From Deltaproteobacteria bacterium (GTDB lineage Bacteria; Bdellovibrionota; JAJCYS01), in NCBI GenBank assembly GCA_029262815.1, contig JAJCYS010000018.1:28963-92962 (forward strand): 64,000 nt of DNA, given 5' to 3'. The notes under the pieces were generated by a model. It ran no database searches and was not told the DNA's origin. It saw nothing but the letters and a program-made list of their open reading frames with translations. Below, in pieces: positions 59,740-64,000 of this stretch. How positions within the stretch are numbered: the first letter of the stretch is position 1; every line of letters starts with the position of its first letter. Both the position numbers and the translations under genes were made by a program.

Positions 59740-61260
59740 ATGCGGGAATGGAAAGTTGTTTTATGGTGTCTATCGATAGCGATATTTGTAAGTTCTGGTA
59801 AGGCTTTTGGAAGCAGTACGTATGTCATCGATCAAACATTACGGCTCACTGAAGATACTGAAATTGTTGTACCCAATTTAGTCATCAATGCTGAAATTAT
59901 CACTGAAGGATATGACTTTCGCATCGATACGCGAACGTTGGTCTTTGGGAACAAAGGTCGGATACGTGCATTTGACACGTGTCCGACAGATCAGACCAAA
60001 GAGGCAGAGCAAGGTCAGCAGGGTCAGGTGTTTGGTATCGGCTCAAACGGCAAAAAAGGCTATTCGGGTGTAGATGGGTGTCCGAAACCTGAGCCTATTC
60101 GAATTTTCACAGAGACGTTAATTGGCACGCCAGTCATAGAGGGTGAGGGTCAAAACGGGAGCAAAGGTGGTCAGGGCGGTGAAGGGGGACCTGGCGGTGT
60201 GATGCCCCAAGGATTTGATGATTGCACCATCGATGCGAAGACTGTTCAAAAGAGCAAATTGGACATTTTATACAGAATGCCCTGTGGCAATGGCGGTCAA
60301 GGGGGAAACGGGGGCCAAGGTGGGCCAGGTGTGGACATAACGTTGTTTTATCTGAAGGGTGCTGCAGAAGCGGGACAAATTACCTCAACTGGGGGTTCAG
60401 GAGGCGAAGGGGGAGAGCCAGGCGAGTTGCCTCAGGATTTGCCACGAGACTATGTACGGTATTTTATTCATACCAAAAAACGTGTGGGCAATATTTTTAA
60501 TGGGCATACCAAAGTTCGAAATTACCAGTTTTGGAGGACCTATGAAAAGCATTGGGGGCATAAAGGAACCCATGGGCGTTCGGGTAGCATTACGATCCAA
60601 AAACTTGAAGCCTTAGATCAGTCCCGAACTCTGGCGCTTAACAGCGTGAATAAATTTCATGAAGTTCGGTTGGCCCGTCACTTGTCAGACAAGAGTAGTG
60701 AACTTCTAGCAAAGCTGCATAAAAAAGCGCTAGAGTTTACATTAAATAACCAAGAGGTTGGCGTTTTATCACAAAATCTGTACACGCAACTCATGCCAAT
60801 CTGGGCTGAGCGTAATGTGTATCCGGTTGTGATGCAAGGGTGGCAAATCATGACCCAAGAGCAGGGGGAGATGAGATCTGTTCAGCATGCACTAGAGAAC
60901 TGGGGTGCTGGGGATGTATCCGAACTGTATACTTTTGTACAAGCTCGGGCAAAAAATCAGTGTGAATTGCATTATCAAAAAATCCGAGAATTAAACCTGC
61001 CCAAGCTGACACGATACTTTGAGATTCCAGCATGTATGTTGAAGCTAGATACGAAGGCTCAATGGCAAACTCCATTGCAGCTATCTTCACCTATGATAGT
61101 GCAGGTTCCAGATGGTCTCAAAGCGTTAAAAGGTGCTGATGCGCTTCTGGTGCTAGGTCAAGCGGCTAAGCCTTTGTTAGCTCAAGTGACCTTAGTTTTA
61201 CCTTCTGATACTGCGTTTCAAAAAATTGAAGAATCAGTTATTTCAAAAATAGATGAATAA
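59740..61260 (+). CDS. exported protein with Gly-rich collagen-like segments
   Basis: Signal peptide at ATG 59740 (MREWKVVLWCLSIAIFVSSGKAFG); GSKGGQGGEGGPGG and GNGGQGGNGGQGGPG. Confidence 0.7.
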   Translation: MREWKVVLWCLSIAIFVSSGKAFGSSTYVIDQTLRLTEDTEIVVPNLVINAEIITEGYDFRIDTRTLVFGNKGRIRAFDTCPTDQTKEAEQGQQGQVFGIGSNGKKGYSGVDGCPKPEPIRIFTETLIGTPVIEGEGQNGSKGGQGGEGGPGGVMPQGFDDCTIDAKTVQKSKLDILYRMPCGNGGQGGNGGQGGPGVDITLFYLKGAAEAGQITSTGGSGGEGGEPGELPQDLPRDYVRYFIHTKKRVGNIFNGHTKVRNYQFWRTYEKHWGHKGTHGRSGSITIQKLEALDQSRTLALNSVNKFHEVRLARHLSDKSSELLAKLHKKALEFTLNNQEVGVLSQNLYTQLMPIWAERNVYPVVMQGWQIMTQEQGEMRSVQHALENWGAGDVSELYTFVQARAKNQCELHYQKIRELNLPKLTRYFEIPACMLKLDTKAQWQTPLQLSSPMIVQVPDGLKALKGADALLVLGQAAKPLLAQVTLVLPSDTAFQKIEESVISKIDE

Positions 61261-61272
61261 AAAGGGGAAAAA

Positions 61273-62616
61273 ATGATGAAACGAATACTTATGCTAGCCA
61301 TGGTCTGTATGGTCGTGATTCAGCCTGCTAAAGGGCAGGGAAACGACCCTGAGGTAGTGCTAAAAAGCATGACTGACATTCTTGCAAGACAATTTCCGGG
61401 GCATGTGGATAGCACTTATGAGTCGGCGATGTATCGGTATTATCATATGCGCCTGTTGGATATGTTGTTTCTTCAAGAGAAAATGACATCTGAGGCTCAG
61501 AAACGGTATGCGGAAATAGAAAAAATTAACCAAAAATTAAAGAAGTACAAAGATAATCATGAGCATAAACTAAATAAACAGGAATACGAAGATGTGGAGA
61601 TATGGCTTGAGACAAAGCGGTTGAGATTTAAGCGACTGCTACCTGAGCTAAAGACGTTAGCCTCAGATGCCAAACGACTTTTGAAATTATGGGATATTCG
61701 ATGTACTTCGGAGATGTGGCGCACATTGAATATAATTCCGTCACAAGTCATTCCTGTGCCAAATGTGGTTGAAAGGAAAAGCGTAGGGCAGGATCCCGAG
61801 TTTGGATTTCTATTCACTTGGGTTGGGGGCGATTTATTTATAATCGAAAGTAACGTTTCAAATGACAAGTTGAATGAATTTATTAAACATATTCCAGCAA
61901 TCATCGGTGCCATTGTGGGGGGAGTCTTTTTCTCCCCAGAGTACGGTGTTGTGTTGGGTGCCGGATTAAGTCAATTTATTGCGAACCTAGCCGATTTTGT
62001 TGCTCAAAAATACCAAGGTCACACGAAACTTGTACGTGTTAATCAGCTTATTAAGGATTTGGTCGGCAGATCTAGAAGTACGACCATGAATGCTGATCTT
62101 TACGCACAACAAACCGTCACACGTGTATGTGAGCTCATTATGAAAGACGAATACCTTCGGTCTTTTGAAGAGACAGTGAGTCTGTTGACTGGCTCTGTGA
62201 ATGTGGCTATTAACTTAAAGCAAGAAATAGCCGCATTTACGAAGGTTGTGGAAGCATTTAAAGACAAGCAGGTAAAAGAAATAAAGAAAAATTTTGGTGA
62301 ATGGGCAAAAGAAACAGATCGTCAGATGGCTGAAGAAATCAAACGTCAATCGGCAATCTATGATGGGGCTATAGAATATTATGTGACCCATCTTAGAAAA
62401 CCAAGCAAGCTGATTCGAAAAACAACTTCAGTTGTTGAGCGTGCAATCTATCGTTATGAAATGTGGAATCTCTTGATTGAGGGTGATATTCGTCATGGAC
62501 TGCAGAAAGGGTTTGTATTCAACAAATTGGATTCTACAAATATGCATAATTTGGGACACTGGGATTTGGTTTACGGCATTTTTAAAGACGTTATTTCTGA
62601 AAAGGGGACGAAATGA
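61273..62616 (+). CDS. exported helical protein with central hydrophobic segment
   Basis: Signal peptide; IPAIIGAIVGGVFFSPEYGVVLGAGLSQFIANLADFV flanked by charged helices. Confidence 0.6.
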   Translation: MMKRILMLAMVCMVVIQPAKGQGNDPEVVLKSMTDILARQFPGHVDSTYESAMYRYYHMRLLDMLFLQEKMTSEAQKRYAEIEKINQKLKKYKDNHEHKLNKQEYEDVEIWLETKRLRFKRLLPELKTLASDAKRLLKLWDIRCTSEMWRTLNIIPSQVIPVPNVVERKSVGQDPEFGFLFTWVGGDLFIIESNVSNDKLNEFIKHIPAIIGAIVGGVFFSPEYGVVLGAGLSQFIANLADFVAQKYQGHTKLVRVNQLIKDLVGRSRSTTMNADLYAQQTVTRVCELIMKDEYLRSFEETVSLLTGSVNVAINLKQEIAAFTKVVEAFKDKQVKEIKKNFGEWAKETDRQMAEEIKRQSAIYDGAIEYYVTHLRKPSKLIRKTTSVVERAIYRYEMWNLLIEGDIRHGLQKGFVFNKLDSTNMHNLGHWDLVYGIFKDVISEKGTK

Positions 62617-63545
62617 AATACTTAATATTGTTGGGCTGGCTATGCATGCCTTTTGTATGTGGTGCTGAATATAGCCTAGAGAAGGGAGAGTATCATTTGG
62701 GACATACCATAGGAATGATGGAACGTGGGTTTTTCTTGGGTGCTATAAAATTTCCCACATTTAAATCAGAACCCTTGGTTAGTTCTAAGAATATTGAGAG
62801 TGAATTTCATGCCATTGAAGATTTGGGGGGCAAGCTTGATGCTATAGCGCTTAGACAAAAAAAAGAAAGAGCGGCCATTATTAAGCACGTGGAGAGGTTA
62901 GTAAAAAACAGAAAAAAAGAAATCTTAGTGAAAAAAGTACTCCTTGAGACTACAAAAGAAACGCCTGAATCCGCTCAAAAGGAAATCATATATGACCTAC
63001 AGGCATTTCAAAAATGCGCGACAAAAGTGTTGTTTGAACTAAAGCATCAAATGAGAAAGAATCGTTCTCAAAAAAATAAAAAAAGTCTGATTTGGAATGA
63101 GTCGGACGAAACCCGTGCAGATGGGAGAGAATTCTCGCCAACAGGAGTGCTATGTGGTCAGTATTTGGGTCAAGCGGGCTTCTCTTTAGTCTCGAAGGTG
63201 GATGAGATTAAGATCTTAAGTGCGGTACTCCACCAAACACCTGAAAGACTTGAGCGCATTGTTCAAACTTTTGTAGTGGCCTATCACTTGGATTCGCCTG
63301 TACCTGTCAGACGCCAGTGGCAGTTTTTTTGGAAACGATTGTCTTTTCCGAGTGCTTTTGGATTTAAGGTGCTTCCGACCGTAGAGATACTCGAACAGGA
63401 ATGGCTTGAGCAGTTGAAGGCTGAGTATGAAATACATCAAAAAAAGACCAAATTGAATATTGCTATGTCAGCTCAGATAGACCTGTCTAATGTTCAGAAA
63501 GTAACTGAATTGGGTCAGAGTTTTGCACAAAAAGTGATGCGATGA
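62613..63545 (+). CDS. exported hypothetical protein
   Basis: ATGA overlap with upstream gene; N-terminal signal (MKYLILLGWLCMPFVCGA). Confidence 0.6.
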   Translation: MKYLILLGWLCMPFVCGAEYSLEKGEYHLGHTIGMMERGFFLGAIKFPTFKSEPLVSSKNIESEFHAIEDLGGKLDAIALRQKKERAAIIKHVERLVKNRKKEILVKKVLLETTKETPESAQKEIIYDLQAFQKCATKVLFELKHQMRKNRSQKNKKSLIWNESDETRADGREFSPTGVLCGQYLGQAGFSLVSKVDEIKILSAVLHQTPERLERIVQTFVVAYHLDSPVPVRRQWQFFWKRLSFPSAFGFKVLPTVEILEQEWLEQLKAEYEIHQKKTKLNIAMSAQIDLSNVQKVTELGQSFAQKVMR

Positions 63546-64000
63546 TTTGGTTACGAGCTTGGTTTATCAGTTGGGTGTTGATTGCGTCTGCAAGTGGTTT
63601 TGCCGACGATTCTTTTATGAATTTGAAATATGAATTTGAATCTAAGCAGAAATCTGGACATGTACTTGCGTATGTCATCAAGTCGCTGTTTCGTGAAGCG
63701 AAACAACAGGGGTATGTCATTGAAGTTGAGTATCCCGATGGCTCTAAAGGTACTGAGTATCGATATGTGAAAGATGGGAAAGTTGCAGAGATAGATTCTG
63801 ATCTTCGAAATTATTTTACTTTTCTCAATTCTTTGGATCATTCGACAAAAGAAACTAAAAAGGGGTTAAAAAAATTAGAGGAAGCCTACAAAAAAGCTGC
63901 AAAGGAGATAGCAGAGTTAGAACGAAACAGAATCAAGCCAAAAGAAGAGAGTATTGAAGAGAAGTTGAGAAGAGAATATCCGAAGTGGCAAAAATATGAC
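63542..64000 (+). CDS. exported hypothetical protein, truncated by window end
   Basis: ATGA overlap with upstream stop; MIWLRAWFISWVLIASASGFADDSFMNLKYEFES... open to the window end. Confidence 0.6.
   Translation, partial: MIWLRAWFISWVLIASASGFADDSFMNLKYEFESKQKSGHVLAYVIKSLFREAKQQGYVIEVEYPDGSKGTEYRYVKDGKVAEIDSDLRNYFTFLNSLDHSTKETKKGLKKLEEAYKKAAKEIAELERNRIKPKEESIEEKLRREYPKWQKYD

Overview
64-kb window from a Gram-negative, fairly AT-rich bacterial chromosome. It looks deltaproteobacteria-grade, but taxonomy is not asserted. Most of it is dense housekeeping sequence: clpB, lptG-like, dgt-like, lat, metG, epmA/genX-like, HU, xthA-like, miaB, korAB-type, fumC, thyX, lemA/TPM, tmk, holB-like, tatD, a Sfp-type PPTase, birA, trmL-like, a polar amino-acid ABC transporter and ileS. 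The most interesting items are: (1) a compact minus-strand operon (15887-18699) of YceI-like protein, Cys-rich repeat peptide, DUF692/MNIO enzyme and DUF2063 partner, which has the architecture of an MNIO/bufferin-type RiPP metallophore cluster with an atypical precursor (C-x-G-G-x-N-x-C-R-G-x-G repeats); (2) a probable unannotated 6S-like RNA at ~49868-50024 on the minus strand; (3) a 31-bp perfect inverted repeat plus two 72-bp-spaced operator-like repeats between a secreted protein and a Fic protein; (4) a non-coding repeat island at ~48881-49221 containing a 28-bp perfect palindrome, a G11 tract and an interrupted copy of a repeat found intact at 6073-6113; (5) an ECF sigma / Cys-rich membrane anti-sigma pair that could be related to the MNIO cluster; (6) an operon of exported proteins of unknown function at the right edge; (7) a 36-aa extremely basic small ORF missed by the ORF track. 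No CRISPR array, rRNA, convincing tRNA or complete transposon was seen. All identifications are by eye from the translations; no database search was run.
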